A stretch of DNA of 64,000 nucleotides from an uncultured Eubacteriales bacterium (GCA_902773665.1 CACYFF010000009.1:27964-91963); one strand, 5' to 3'; shown: positions 42,998 through 52,352, counted from the stretch's first letter. Notes: generated by a model not told the origin, from the sequence alone. Numbers and translations: made by a program.

Positions 42998-44331
42998 GTT
43001 GTGCGAGCTGCAAAGGCTGCGGTCTGGAAAGCTGCAGCGGCTGCGAAGACGACAAAAAATATATCGAGACCGAAAAGAGGGAGATCGAAACGCCGGATAA
43101 CCGGGTCATCTTTACGAAGGAGATGAAGAAGACCTACACGCTGCTGGCGCCCACGATGCTGCCTATGCATTTCCGCCTGTTCCAGGAAGTGTTCCGCAAG
43201 AACGGCTACAACATGGAACTGCTGGAGAACGAAGGCCGCAAGGCGGTGGACTGCGGTGTAAAGTACGTCCACAACGACGCCTGCTATCCATCGATCTGCG
43301 TCATCGGACAGTTTATCGACGCGCTGCAGAGCGGCAAATACGACGTCAACAAGGTGGCCGTCATCTACATGCAGACCGGCGGCGGCTGCCGTGCGTCCAA
43401 CTATGTATCTCTGATGCGCAAGGCCTTCGCGAGAGCCGGCTTCCCCCAGGTCCCCATCGTGACGATCAACATCGCTGGCCTGGAGAAGCATCCGGGCTTT
43501 AAGGTGACCGTGCCCATGTACCGGGATCTGCTCAACTGCTGCCTGTACGCGGACCTCATGATGACCCTGCGCAACCAGTGCCGGGTGAGAGAGGTAAAGA
43601 AAGGGCAGACGGATGCCCTTTGTGACCATTGGGTAAAGAAGCTCGGCAAGGAGATCTGGGACGGCAAGATGAAATACAGCCGCGTCAAGGAGAACATGCG
43701 GCGCATGGCGGCGGATTTCGCCCTCATCGAGAGAAAGCCCGAGCAGCCGGTCCGCGTGGGCATCGTCGGCGAGATCTACGTAAAGTATTCGCCTCTGGGC
43801 AACAACTACCTGGAGGAATTCCTGTATAAAGAAGGCGCGGAAGCCGTCGTTCCGGGACTGCTGGACTTCATGTACTACTGCGTCTACAACAACCGCCTGG
43901 ACTTCGAACTCTACGGCATGCGCAGCGATTCCAGGCTCATCTGGAAGATCGTCTGCGACTATTTCGAAAAGAAGAAGAACGACTTAAACGAGATCATCCG
44001 CGAGCGCGGCGTGTTCTACGGGTTCTCCAGCTACAAACATCTGCTGGAGCTGGCGAAGGAACACCACTGCGTGGGCATGGGTATGAAGATGGGAGAAGGA
44101 TGGCTTCTCACGTCGGAAATGCTTGAACTGTGTGAGATGGGCGTCTCCAACATCGTTTGCTGCCAGCCTTTCGGCTGTCTGCCGAACCACATCGTGGGCA
44201 AGGGCATGATGCGGCCGATCAAGGCGTGCTATCCGGACGCCAACATCGTAGCCATCGACTTTGACCCCGGTGCATCCCGCATCAACCAGGAAAACCGTTT
44301 AAAGCTCATGATGAGCAACGCAAGAAAGTAG
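42988..44331 (+). CDS. 2-hydroxyacyl-CoA dehydratase-like iron-sulfur protein
   Basis: The 447-residue partner of the preceding fusion belongs to the HgdB/DUF2229-type family (DACYPSICVIGQFIDALQSG, GGGCRASNY, CCQPFGCLPNH). It starts with a cysteine cluster, C5-x2-C8-x2-C11-x4-C16-x2-C19, that could bind an extra Fe-S centre. It probably receives electrons from the activase, as in dehydratases and double-cubane cluster proteins. A GGAGG site and the ten-base overlap indicate translational coupling. No CoA-transferase or acyl-CoA dehydrogenase is adjacent, so a classical hydroxyacyl-CoA pathway is not supported. Confidence 0.85.
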   Translation: MEIGCASCKGCGLESCSGCEDDKKYIETEKREIETPDNRVIFTKEMKKTYTLLAPTMLPMHFRLFQEVFRKNGYNMELLENEGRKAVDCGVKYVHNDACYPSICVIGQFIDALQSGKYDVNKVAVIYMQTGGGCRASNYVSLMRKAFARAGFPQVPIVTINIAGLEKHPGFKVTVPMYRDLLNCCLYADLMMTLRNQCRVREVKKGQTDALCDHWVKKLGKEIWDGKMKYSRVKENMRRMAADFALIERKPEQPVRVGIVGEIYVKYSPLGNNYLEEFLYKEGAEAVVPGLLDFMYYCVYNNRLDFELYGMRSDSRLIWKIVCDYFEKKKNDLNEIIRERGVFYGFSSYKHLLELAKEHHCVGMGMKMGEGWLLTSEMLELCEMGVSNIVCCQPFGCLPNHIVGKGMMRPIKACYPDANIVAIDFDPGASRINQENRLKLMMSNARK

Positions 44332-44338
44332 GCATACC

Positions 44339-45697
44339 ATGACACCCAGACAGCAGCAGATCGTAAAAAACGTAGACAAGTACAGACAGGACATCTTAGA
44401 CGCGGAGCGCTGGATCTGGCAGCATCCGGAAGTAGGCTACACCGAGTGGCAGACGAACGCGTATCTGCTGGAGAAATTCCGCTCCTACGGGTATGAGCCT
44501 GTGGAAGCGGGGGATATTCCCGGATTCTATGTAGACATCGACACAGGAAGACCCGGTCCCTGCCTGGCCATCATGGGCGAACTGGATGCGCTGGACATCG
44601 CGAATCACCCGGAATCCGTCAACGGCATGACGCACTGCTGCGGTCACAACTGCCAGTGCGCGGAGATGGTCGGCATCGCCGCAGCCCTGTCCGAGCCCGG
44701 CGCTCTGGACGGTCTCTGCGGCAAGATCCGTCTTATGCTGGTCCCGGCGGAAGAGATGATCCAGCTGGAATTCCGCAAGGGACTCATCGACGAGGGAAAG
44801 ATCAAATACCTGGGCGGTAAGCCGGAATTCATGCGCCGGGGCTATTTCGACGGAGTGGATCTGTCGCTGATGGTCCACACGGACAACAACAACGATTACG
44901 ACTTTACCTGCCAGGACGGCTTTAACGGCATCATCGCCAAGATCCTCACCTATAAAGGCCGCAGCAGCCATGCCGGCGGCTCCCCCGAGGACGGCATCAA
45001 CGCCCAGTATGCAGCGACGCTGGGTCTGGACGGCTGCAACGCGCTGCGGGAAACGTTCCGCGACGAGGACCACATCCGTTTCCACCCGATCCTGAAAGGG
45101 GTCAAGAGCGCCGTCAACATCATCCCGGATGAGATGCGCATCGAAAGTTACACCCGCGGCAAAGGCCTGGATGCCTACGTGAGCGCCAACAGAAAACTCA
45201 ACCGCGCGCTGGCTGCAGGCGCCGTCGCCATGGGCGCGCAGCTGCACATCTGCGACATGCCCGGCTACGCGACGGAGTACCACGACCACATGTTCATGGA
45301 TCTGTGTCAGAAGTGCTGCGAAGACCTATCCGGCAAGGAAAAAGTAAAGTTCGACCACAACGCCTGGAGCAAGGGGTCTTCGGACTTCGGCGACCTTACG
45401 ATGGTGATGCCGGGCGTGCAGTTCTACGCCAACGGCCACACCGGACTGGGCCACGGCATCGATTTCTGCGTGGCGGACCCGGAAAGAGCCTGCGTGAACC
45501 CGGCAAAAGCGGAACTCTTTATCGCCGACGCGCTGCTATCGGATGGCGCAGCCAAGGCGAAGGAGATCCTGGCGCAGTACGAGCCACCGTTTGCCTCAAT
45601 CCGCGAATATCTGGACTTTATCGATACGCTGTACATGGACAAAGACGTAATAACGTATACCGAGAAAGGAATCGAGATCGAACTGCCCAATGCCTGA
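44339..45697 (+). CDS. M20 family amidohydrolase/peptidase
   Basis: The 452-residue metalloenzyme has the M20 metal motif region GELDALDI, then GMTHCCGHNCQCAEM, and the catalytic-Glu segment VPAEEMIQLEF. A dimerisation domain carries SSHAGGSPEDGINA. This is the IAL/AbgB-like amidohydrolase subgroup that removes N-acyl or p-aminobenzoyl groups. The substrate is unknown. It starts eight bases after the dehydratase-like gene. GtrA overlaps its end by eight bases. Confidence 0.88.
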   Translation: MTPRQQQIVKNVDKYRQDILDAERWIWQHPEVGYTEWQTNAYLLEKFRSYGYEPVEAGDIPGFYVDIDTGRPGPCLAIMGELDALDIANHPESVNGMTHCCGHNCQCAEMVGIAAALSEPGALDGLCGKIRLMLVPAEEMIQLEFRKGLIDEGKIKYLGGKPEFMRRGYFDGVDLSLMVHTDNNNDYDFTCQDGFNGIIAKILTYKGRSSHAGGSPEDGINAQYAATLGLDGCNALRETFRDEDHIRFHPILKGVKSAVNIIPDEMRIESYTRGKGLDAYVSANRKLNRALAAGAVAMGAQLHICDMPGYATEYHDHMFMDLCQKCCEDLSGKEKVKFDHNAWSKGSSDFGDLTMVMPGVQFYANGHTGLGHGIDFCVADPERACVNPAKAELFIADALLSDGAAKAKEILAQYEPPFASIREYLDFIDTLYMDKDVITYTEKGIEIELPNA

Positions 45698-46100
45698 TTT
45701 CATCAAGAAGCTTTACGATAAATATTTTCACCAGCTCCTCCGCTTCGGCATCGTCGGATGCACGGTAACGGCGCTGGATTTTATCATGCTGCACCTCTTC
45801 GTGGAGCGTGTGAAGATCTGGTATCTGGCAGCGGCGGCGCTGGCGTTCACGATCTCCACGATCATCAACTACATCCTGTCCATGACGTTCGTATTCAAGG
45901 GCAGGGAAGGACGGGACAAGAAGGAGGAGTTTATCGTATTTGCCATCCTCAATCTGATCGGTCTGGGGCTGACGACGCTGCTCATGTGGCTGCTGGTGGA
46001 CAAGGCCGGACTTTATTACATGTTCGCCAAGGTCTTTACGTCTGCCACCGTCATGTTCTGGAGCTTTTTCTCCCGCAAAATATTCCTGGAGCAGCGTTGA
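45690..46100 (+). CDS. GtrA family membrane protein
   Basis: The 136-residue protein has four membrane helices and the GtrA start pattern (QLLRFGIVGCTVTALDF) plus NYILSMTFVFKGR between helices 2 and 3. GtrA proteins are thought to move or present polyprenyl-linked sugars in the membrane. No glycosyltransferase is adjacent, which is unusual for the family. It overlaps the M20 gene by eight bases. Confidence 0.88.
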   Translation: MPDFIKKLYDKYFHQLLRFGIVGCTVTALDFIMLHLFVERVKIWYLAAAALAFTISTIINYILSMTFVFKGREGRDKKEEFIVFAILNLIGLGLTTLLMWLLVDKAGLYYMFAKVFTSATVMFWSFFSRKIFLEQR

Positions 46101-46189
46101 CTTTTACCCAGAAAAGTCCATAATGAAATTGTGCCTCGGTCTGTTCGGGCTGGGGCGATTTTTATAAAATAAAGGAGCTGATACCGGCG

Positions 46190-47650
46190 ATGAAAGAAGA
46201 CCAGAAGCGCATGCCTTTATACGAGGCGATCCTGGAATATAACGAGAAAAGTCCTGCGTTTTTCCACATTCCCGGGCACCGCTACGAGCGGGGCATCAAC
46301 GAGACGTGGCGCGCAAAGGTAGGGGACGAGATCTTTAAATTCGACCTCTCCGAAACGCCGCTCACCGACGACCTGCACCATGCCAGCGGTCCCATCAAGG
46401 AAGCGGAGCAGCTTGCTGCCGAGCTTTGGGGTGCGGATTATACGCATTTTTTAGTAAACGGAAGCACCTGCGGCAACCAGGCTATGGTGGTCACCGCGTC
46501 TCACGGAGGCGCCAAGATCGCCATTCCCCGCAACGCCCACAAATCCGTGCTGATGGGACTCATCATCGGCGGCGGCAAGCCGGTCTATATCATGCCTCAG
46601 ATCGAGCCGGAATGGGGTCTCCACGGCGGCATCACGCCGGGCCAGGTGGAGGAGATGTTCCGGCAGAATCCGGACTGTAAGGGCGTACTGGTCGTTTCGC
46701 CGACATATTACGGCATCACCAGCGATCTGGAAGGGATCGCGAAGGTCTGCCATGCGCACGACGCCATCCTGATGGTGGACGAAGCCCACGGCGCGCACTG
46801 TTATTTCTCTGAGAAACTGCCCAGAGGCGCCATCGAACAGGGCGCGGACATGGCGGTGCAGAGCATCCACAAAGTGACTGGGTCATTGACGCAGAGTTCC
46901 ATGATCCACATCAAATCCGACCGGGTCACAAAGAATCTGCTGGAGGCGAACCTTACGCTGGTGCAGAGCACGTCGCCGTCCTATATCCTCATGACGTCTC
47001 TCGACTGTGCCCGCCAGCACATGGCGCTCCACGGCGCGGAGATGATCGACCGGGCGGTGGAACTTTCCGATGACGCCCGCGAACGGATCAACCGCATCCC
47101 CGGCATGTCCTGCGCAGGCAAGGAACTCATCGGAAGAGCCGGCATCCACGATCTGGATACCACGAGACTCATCATTTCTGCAGATGATATCGGCATTACC
47201 GGTTTCGAACTGAAGAAGATGCTGTTCGACGAATACGATGTAGAAGTGGAGCTGCCGGACTACCGCAACGTGGTCGCCATCGTCACCTATGCCAACGAGC
47301 AGGACGAGATCGACAAGCTGGTAGAGGCGCTCGAGGATATCTCCCGCCGGTTCGCACCGGAAGGGGAACCTCTGCCCCCTGGTGAAAAGCTTCCGCCTCA
47401 GCCGGACTATGTGCTGAGCCCGAGAGCCGCCTATTTCCTCGAACGGGAAAGAGTTCCCTGGGTGGAGACCAGAGGCCGTATCGTCGCAGAGATGATCGCG
47501 CCGTATCCTCCCGGTATCCCCGTCATCTACCAGGGCGAGCGCATGAGCGCTGAAGTCTGGGATTACATCGAGGCTTTCCGTCAGAGGAACGGCCACATCC
47601 ACGGACCTTCGGACCCGACGCTGTCCACGCTGCTGGTCATCAAAGAATAG
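46190..47650 (+). CDS. Orn/Lys/Arg decarboxylase, Bacillota type
   Basis: This 486-residue PLP enzyme of fold type I has the decarboxylase start (MPLYEAILEYNEKSPAFFHIPGH split by typical residues), VDEAHGAHCYFSE, and PLP-lysine Lys228 in QSIHKVTGS. A C-terminal Orn/DC_C domain ends in PYPPGIPVIYQGE. It makes a polyamine or cadaverine/agmatine. The family (SpeA/Cad/YaaO) does not separate by eye into arginine and lysine users. AAAGGAG lies 12 bases before the ATG. A terminator follows. Confidence 0.9.
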   Translation: MKEDQKRMPLYEAILEYNEKSPAFFHIPGHRYERGINETWRAKVGDEIFKFDLSETPLTDDLHHASGPIKEAEQLAAELWGADYTHFLVNGSTCGNQAMVVTASHGGAKIAIPRNAHKSVLMGLIIGGGKPVYIMPQIEPEWGLHGGITPGQVEEMFRQNPDCKGVLVVSPTYYGITSDLEGIAKVCHAHDAILMVDEAHGAHCYFSEKLPRGAIEQGADMAVQSIHKVTGSLTQSSMIHIKSDRVTKNLLEANLTLVQSTSPSYILMTSLDCARQHMALHGAEMIDRAVELSDDARERINRIPGMSCAGKELIGRAGIHDLDTTRLIISADDIGITGFELKKMLFDEYDVEVELPDYRNVVAIVTYANEQDEIDKLVEALEDISRRFAPEGEPLPPGEKLPPQPDYVLSPRAAYFLERERVPWVETRGRIVAEMIAPYPPGIPVIYQGERMSAEVWDYIEAFRQRNGHIHGPSDPTLSTLLVIKE

Positions 47651-47658
47651 TTTTTATG

Positions 47659-47685
47659 CCGCATCTGTTTTCGGATGCGGTTTTT
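47659..47685 (+). terminator. Intrinsic terminator after the decarboxylase
   Basis: CCGCATC pairs with GATGCGG around TGTTTTCG and is followed by TTTTT. Confidence 0.9.
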
Positions 47686-47711
47686 CAACATACCGGTCAA
47701 GGAGACAACTC

Positions 47712-48752
47712 ATGAAGCAATGCAAGATCCTTCTGCTGGGCTACGGTGTGGCCGGAAAGGCCTTTGCCCGCATCCTGCAGAAGACGCACGAACAGATCCT
47801 CTCGGACAAAGGGATCGACGTAAAAGTGATAGGCATCACCACAGGAAGCCGAGGCAGCCTACTGTGCGAAGACGGTATCGATCTGGCGGAGGCGACGCGG
47901 CAGCTGGAGGAAGAGGGCCGGTTCGATCCGCAGGGCGCCTGCTACAGCACCGCGGATTCCATGACCGCGGCAGCGCAGTGGGACTACGACGTCCTGATGG
48001 AGCTGACGCCGCTCAACATCTTTACCGGAGAACCCGCAACGACCCACATCAAGACAGCGCTGGGCCGTGGAAAGCATGCCATCTCCGCCAACAAAGGCCC
48101 TCTGGCCTGGCATTATAAAGAACTGCGCGATCTGGCGAAAGAAAAGGGCTGCTGCTTCTTCTTCGAGACGACCGTCATGGCAGGGTCACCCACGTTCGAC
48201 ATGGCCGACCACTGCCTGCAGTACTGCACCATCGACAAGATCCACGGCATCCTGAACGCCACGACGAACTTTATTCTCAAGGAGATGGGGAAGGGCGTTC
48301 CGTACGACGACATCATGAAGGCCGGCAGGGAGCAGGGATTCCTGGAGGCGGACCCCTCCATGGATACCGAAGGCTGGGACGCCGCTGCAAAACTCACGGT
48401 TCTGATGAACGTGCTGATGGATGCCGGATTGACCCCGGACAAGATCGACCGTACCGGGATAACCGGCGTAACGATGGAGGATATCGAAGCCGCGAAGTCC
48501 CGCGGCAAGGTCATCAAACTGCTGTGCAAGGGCGAAAAGGCCGCAGACGGCATGATCACGGCTTCCGTCAAACCCACGGAGATCCCGGCGGACGATGTGT
48601 TCGCAGGGGAAGACCTGGTTGCCGTCGTCTCCCTTAACACGGATCTGATGGGTAAACTCACCCTCATCCAGTATGGTCTGGAGACCACCCAGACCGGATA
48701 CGGCGTGTTTATCGACCTGTGCCGGGTGCTGGACTGGATGATGGTGCATTAA
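47712..48752 (+). CDS. hom: Homoserine dehydrogenase (short form without ACT domain)
   Basis: The 346-residue protein has an N-terminal Rossmann motif (LLLGYGVAGKAFARIL), a central SANKGPLAWH segment, and the catalytic HSD domain with NATTNFILKEMGKG and GREQGFLEADPSMDTEGWDAA. It reduces aspartate semialdehyde to homoserine for threonine and methionine. It stops without the C-terminal ACT domain of threonine-inhibited enzymes. A CAAGGAG site precedes the ATG. No thrB, thrC or asd is nearby. Confidence 0.93.
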   Translation: MKQCKILLLGYGVAGKAFARILQKTHEQILSDKGIDVKVIGITTGSRGSLLCEDGIDLAEATRQLEEEGRFDPQGACYSTADSMTAAAQWDYDVLMELTPLNIFTGEPATTHIKTALGRGKHAISANKGPLAWHYKELRDLAKEKGCCFFFETTVMAGSPTFDMADHCLQYCTIDKIHGILNATTNFILKEMGKGVPYDDIMKAGREQGFLEADPSMDTEGWDAAAKLTVLMNVLMDAGLTPDKIDRTGITGVTMEDIEAAKSRGKVIKLLCKGEKAADGMITASVKPTEIPADDVFAGEDLVAVVSLNTDLMGKLTLIQYGLETTQTGYGVFIDLCRVLDWMMVH

Positions 48753-48801
48753 ATATAGACTTTTCTTGTATGTTAACATAATTTTATGGAGGTAAACAAC
48801 T

Positions 48802-49947
48802 ATGAAAATGGCATGGTTTGGCGTTGAGGAATGGCTCAACCCCATGGATTCCAAGGCAAAGGTCAATCTGGGCTCTTCCTGCGTCAGCGCGATCAAACTG
48901 AATGAACTGTTTGACCTGATCGGCCAGGACGAAGACGAATTCCTCAAGGAATTCAAGTATCAGAGCCTGCATTACCACTTCGGCGATGCCACCGGCTCAC
49001 CCCGGGTCAAAGCCGGCGTCTGCCACCTGTATCCCAACGGCAACGTAAAGCCGGAGCAGGTGATGATGACCATCGGAGGGTCCCACGCCAACGAACTGGT
49101 GGAGATGGGCCTGATGGAATACGGCGAAAACTGCGTCATCATCAAGCCGTCCTATCAGCAGCACTACGACATCCCCAAGTCCGTCAACATGGAGACCCGC
49201 ATCGTCAACCTGGATCTGGATAACGGGGCGAAACTCGACATGGCTGCCCTGGATGCCGCCTGCGACAAGAACACGAAGATGATCGCGTTCACCAACCCCA
49301 ACAACCCCATCGGCAACGTCCTGACTGACGAGGAACTGGGTCAGATCGTCGAGATCGCCAAGAAGAACGACGCCTGGATCCTATGCGATGAGATGTACCG
49401 CGGCATGCAGTCCGATACCCAGACCTCCATTCTGGATTACGGCTACGACAAGGCGATCTCCATCTCCTCCACGTCCAAGATGTTTTCCTCCGCTGGTCTT
49501 CGCGTAGGCTGGATCGTCTGCAAGGATCCCGAGATGTACGAAGTCTTCAAGACCCGCAGATCCTACAACTCCATCTGCTGCGGCATCATCGACGAGATCA
49601 TCGCCTCCATCGAATTCGAGAACTACGAAAAGATGTGGGCACGTATGCGCTCCATCCTGTGCCCGAACAAGGCCATCGTCAAGGAATGGGCGGACAAAGA
49701 ACCGCATCTGGAACTGATCGGCGATCCCTGGGGCACTACCTGCCTCATCCGCTACGACTACGACGTGGATTCCGAGACTCTGGCGAAGGACGCCATGGAA
49801 GACGAGAGAAAGATCCTGTTCGTTCCCGGCGACTATTTCGACATCCCGAAGACCATCCGCGTAGGCTACGGCGCCTTCCGCGATCCCGAAGTGCTGAAGG
49901 CCGGCCTGGCGCAGTTCTCCGAGTACCTGAAGAAGTGGGAGAAGTAG
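48802..49947 (+). CDS. PLP-dependent aminotransferase (class I/II)
   Basis: The 381-residue fold-type I aminotransferase has NPNNPIGNVLTDEEL, the WILCDEMYRG aspartate/tyrosine region, and PLP-lysine Lys226 in SSTSKMFSSAGLRVGWIV. The N-terminus is short and family-specific. The amino acid used is unknown. It lies 50 bases after hom with its own GGAGG site. A terminator follows. Confidence 0.9.
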   Translation: MKMAWFGVEEWLNPMDSKAKVNLGSSCVSAIKLNELFDLIGQDEDEFLKEFKYQSLHYHFGDATGSPRVKAGVCHLYPNGNVKPEQVMMTIGGSHANELVEMGLMEYGENCVIIKPSYQQHYDIPKSVNMETRIVNLDLDNGAKLDMAALDAACDKNTKMIAFTNPNNPIGNVLTDEELGQIVEIAKKNDAWILCDEMYRGMQSDTQTSILDYGYDKAISISSTSKMFSSAGLRVGWIVCKDPEMYEVFKTRRSYNSICCGIIDEIIASIEFENYEKMWARMRSILCPNKAIVKEWADKEPHLELIGDPWGTTCLIRYDYDVDSETLAKDAMEDERKILFVPGDYFDIPKTIRVGYGAFRDPEVLKAGLAQFSEYLKKWEK

Positions 49948-49985
49948 TTCTCCGATCCCTTTGAAGGCTTATCCATTCTTTTGTG

Positions 49986-50020
49986 CGGGTTGTCAAGTTT
50001 TTTGCTTGACAACCCGTTTT
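49986..50020 (+). terminator. Intrinsic terminator that contains the next promoter's -35 box
   Basis: CGGGTTGTCAAG (49986-49997) pairs perfectly with CTTGACAACCCG (50005-50016) around a T-rich loop, with TTTT after it. The 3' arm supplies TTGACA (50006-50011). Confidence 0.9.
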
Positions 50021-50034
50021 CGTTATGATATCAT
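50006..50034 (+). promoter_or_regulatory. Promoter of ylxM-ffh, overlapping a terminator
   Basis: TTGACA (50006-50011), a 17-base spacer and TATCAT (50029-50034) form a near-consensus promoter. The ylxM ATG is nine bases after the -10 box, so the leader would be absent or only a few bases. No separate Shine-Dalgarno site is available. Confidence 0.75.
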
Positions 50035-50043
50035 CCCCAAGGT

Positions 50044-50412
50044 ATGAAGAGCAGTCTGGACAATTTAGTGGAGATCAGCATGCTGATGGACTTCTACGGC
50101 GCGCTGCTTTCCGAACGGCAGCAGCAGATCGTAACGCTGTACCATGAAGAGAACTGCAGTCTGCAGGAGATCTCCGAAGAGCTGGGCGTTTCCCGGCAGG
50201 GCGTGCACGAAGCGCTCAAGAAGGCGGAAAAGTCGCTGCAGGGGTTCGAGGAAAAACTCGGCCTGGTGGCGCGGTTCCGTTCTCAGGAACAGGTGCTGCA
50301 GAATGCGCTCGCGTCCGTGGACGAATTGCTGGGTCGGTGCGAAGACCCCGGCGTCCGGAAGGGATTGCTCCGGATCAAAAACGATATCAACTCCATCGAG
50401 GAACAAGTATAA
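50044..50412 (+). CDS. ylxM: YlxM-family DNA-binding protein (UPF0122)
   Basis: The 122-residue protein is built around a sigma-70 region-4-like helix-turn-helix (LSERQQQIVTLYHEENCSLQEISEELGVS). YlxM is encoded before ffh in most Bacillota and is linked to signal recognition particle function. Its mRNA appears leaderless. ffh starts two bases after its stop codon. Confidence 0.92.
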   Translation: MKSSLDNLVEISMLMDFYGALLSERQQQIVTLYHEENCSLQEISEELGVSRQGVHEALKKAEKSLQGFEEKLGLVARFRSQEQVLQNALASVDELLGRCEDPGVRKGLLRIKNDINSIEEQV

Positions 50413-50414
50413 AC

Positions 50415-51752
50415 ATGGCTTTCGAAAGTCTTTCTGAAAAATTAAGCGGCGTCTTCAAAAAGCTGCGCGGCAAGGGCGTTCTCACAGAGGCGGACATCAA
50501 CGAAGCGATGCGGGAAGTCAAGTTGGCGCTGCTGGAAGCGGACGTCAACTATAAAGTCGTCAAGGAATTCGTGGCCGACGTCAAGGAAAAGGCCCTGGGC
50601 GAAGAGGTCCTGAAGAGCCTTACTCCGGGTCAGCAGGTCGTCAAGATCGTAAACGACGAACTGGTTGCCCTCATGGGCGGCGGCAGCAGCAAGCTCACAT
50701 ATTCCCCCAGCGGATTTACGACCATCCTGATGGTGGGTCTGCAGGGCACCGGTAAGACCACGACCTGCGCGAAACTGGCGGCTTACCTGAAGAAGCAGGG
50801 CAAGCACCCCATGCTGGCAGCCTGCGACGTGCAGCGTCCCGCAGCCATCGATCAGCTGGAAGTGGTGGGCGGACAGGTGGACGTTCCCGTGTTCTGTGAC
50901 CGCGAGAGCAAAGATCCCGCCGATATCGCGCTGCGCGCCAGAAAAGAGGCGGAGCGCAAGGGTCTGGACATGCTCATCGTGGATACGGCAGGCCGTCTCC
51001 ACGTGGACGAAGCCCTCATGGAAGAGCTGAAAGAGGTCAAGAAAGCCGTTAAGCCCCACGAGATCCTGCTGGTGGTGGACGCCATGACCGGTCAGGACGC
51101 CGTTACGGCGGCGGAAGCCTTCCACGAAGCCATGGGCATCGACGGTATCGTCATGACGAAGCTGGACGGCGATACCAGAGGCGGTGCGGCGCTCTCCGTC
51201 AAGAGCGTAACGGGGCGGCCCATCAAGTTCATCGGCATGGGCGAAAAGCTGGACGCTCTGGAACCGTTCTATCCGGACCGCATGGCCAGCCGCATCCTGG
51301 GCATGGGCGATGTTATGTCTCTCATCGAGAAGGCGCAGGAAGCTGTGGACGAGGAGAAAGCAGCGGAACTGGAAAAGCGCCTGGCGAAAAACCAGTTCAC
51401 CCTGGAGGATTTCCTGGATCAGATCGGACAGATCAAGGGCATGGGCGGCCTGGGCAAGGTGCTCAACATGCTGCCTGGCGTGCAGGGCAAGGTGAGCGAA
51501 GACGACATGGATGCAGGCGAGAAGGAGTTCCGCACCATGGAGGCGATCATCCAGTCCATGACCCCGGAAGAACGCAAAAAGCCGGACCTGCTGAACGCGT
51601 CCCGCAGAAAGCGCATCGCAGCCGGTGCGGGGGTCACCGTGGCGAAGGTCAACCAGCTCATCAAAAAATACGAAGACACCAGAAAGCTGATGAAACAGCT
51701 CAACAACGGTAAATTTGGCAAGAGATTCGGAAGAAGATTTCCCGGATTTTAA
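50415..51752 (+). CDS. ffh: Signal recognition particle protein Ffh
   Basis: The 445-residue GTPase targets nascent membrane proteins. It has an N domain (1-85), G domain with GLQGTGKTTTCAKLA (about 106-120), DTAGRLHVDE and TKLDGDTRGGAALS, and a methionine-rich M domain (about 300-430) with LNASRRKRIAAGAGVTV, which binds the SRP RNA. The start at 50415 has GAGG upstream. No SRP RNA gene was recognised in the window. Confidence 0.97.
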   Translation: MAFESLSEKLSGVFKKLRGKGVLTEADINEAMREVKLALLEADVNYKVVKEFVADVKEKALGEEVLKSLTPGQQVVKIVNDELVALMGGGSSKLTYSPSGFTTILMVGLQGTGKTTTCAKLAAYLKKQGKHPMLAACDVQRPAAIDQLEVVGGQVDVPVFCDRESKDPADIALRARKEAERKGLDMLIVDTAGRLHVDEALMEELKEVKKAVKPHEILLVVDAMTGQDAVTAAEAFHEAMGIDGIVMTKLDGDTRGGAALSVKSVTGRPIKFIGMGEKLDALEPFYPDRMASRILGMGDVMSLIEKAQEAVDEEKAAELEKRLAKNQFTLEDFLDQIGQIKGMGGLGKVLNMLPGVQGKVSEDDMDAGEKEFRTMEAIIQSMTPEERKKPDLLNASRRKRIAAGAGVTVAKVNQLIKKYEDTRKLMKQLNNGKFGKRFGRRFPGF

Positions 51753-51801
51753 CGCATAAACAAGTTCAATCGATCGATATCTATAATTTTGGAGGTAACA
51801 A

Positions 51802-52044
51802 ATGGTTAAGATCAGATTAAGAAGAATGGGTGCTCACAAGAAGCCTTTCTACAGAGTCGTCGTTGCAGATCAGAGAACGGCAAGAGACGGTAAGTCCATC
51901 GAAGAGATCGGCACTTACAACCCCCTCACCAACCCCGTTGAGATCAACATCGACGCAGAAGCTGCCAAGAAGTGGCTGGCCAACGGCGCAGTTCCCACCG
52001 ACACCTGCCGCGCTCTGCTGAAGAAGGCCGGCATCCTGGAATAA
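51802..52044 (+). CDS. rpsP: 30S ribosomal protein S16
   Basis: The 80-residue protein starts [18 protein letters not shown], diagnostic of bS16, with [15 protein letters not shown] following. A TTGGAGG site precedes the ATG. It sits in the usual position between ffh and khpA. Confidence 0.97.
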   Translation: MVKIRLRRMGAHKKPFYRVVVADQRTARDGKSIEEIGTYNPLTNPVEINIDAEAAKKWLANGAVPTDTCRALLKKAGILE

Positions 52045-52057
52045 CCGGGGGCCGTCT

Positions 52058-52294
52058 ATGACAGGTTTGGTAGAAACGATCGCAAGATCCCTCGTGGACA
52101 GCCCGGACGAAGTCCAGGTCCGCGAGCTGCCGGGAAAAGATCCCGGCGTGACTGTGGTCGAACTGAAGGTGGCCGCGTCCGACATGGGCAAGATCATCGG
52201 CAAGCAGGGCCGTATCGTGAAGGCGCTGCGCACCGTCGTCAAGGCAGCCGCAGTCAAACAGAACAAGAAAGTCGTCGTGGAGATCGTCTCTTAG
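52058..52294 (+). CDS. khpA: KhpA, KH-domain RNA-binding protein
   Basis: The 78-residue single KH domain has the GKIIGKQGRIVKALRTVV nucleic-acid-binding loop. KhpA pairs with KhpB/Jag in regulating RNA and cell elongation in Gram-positive bacteria. Thirteen bases separate it from rpsP. A terminator follows, so the next genes may depend on read-through or another promoter. Confidence 0.95.
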   Translation: MTGLVETIARSLVDSPDEVQVRELPGKDPGVTVVELKVAASDMGKIIGKQGRIVKALRTVVKAAAVKQNKKVVVEIVS

Positions 52295-52307
52295 GACTCT
52301 CCCGGAG

Positions 52308-52334
52308 AAAAGGCGGGGCAGACCCGCCTTTTTT
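52308..52334 (+). terminator. Intrinsic terminator between khpA and rimM
   Basis: AAAAGGCGGG pairs with CCCGCCTTTT around GCAGA and is followed by more T. Confidence 0.9.
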
Positions 52335-52352
52335 CAAAACGGAAGGAGACCG

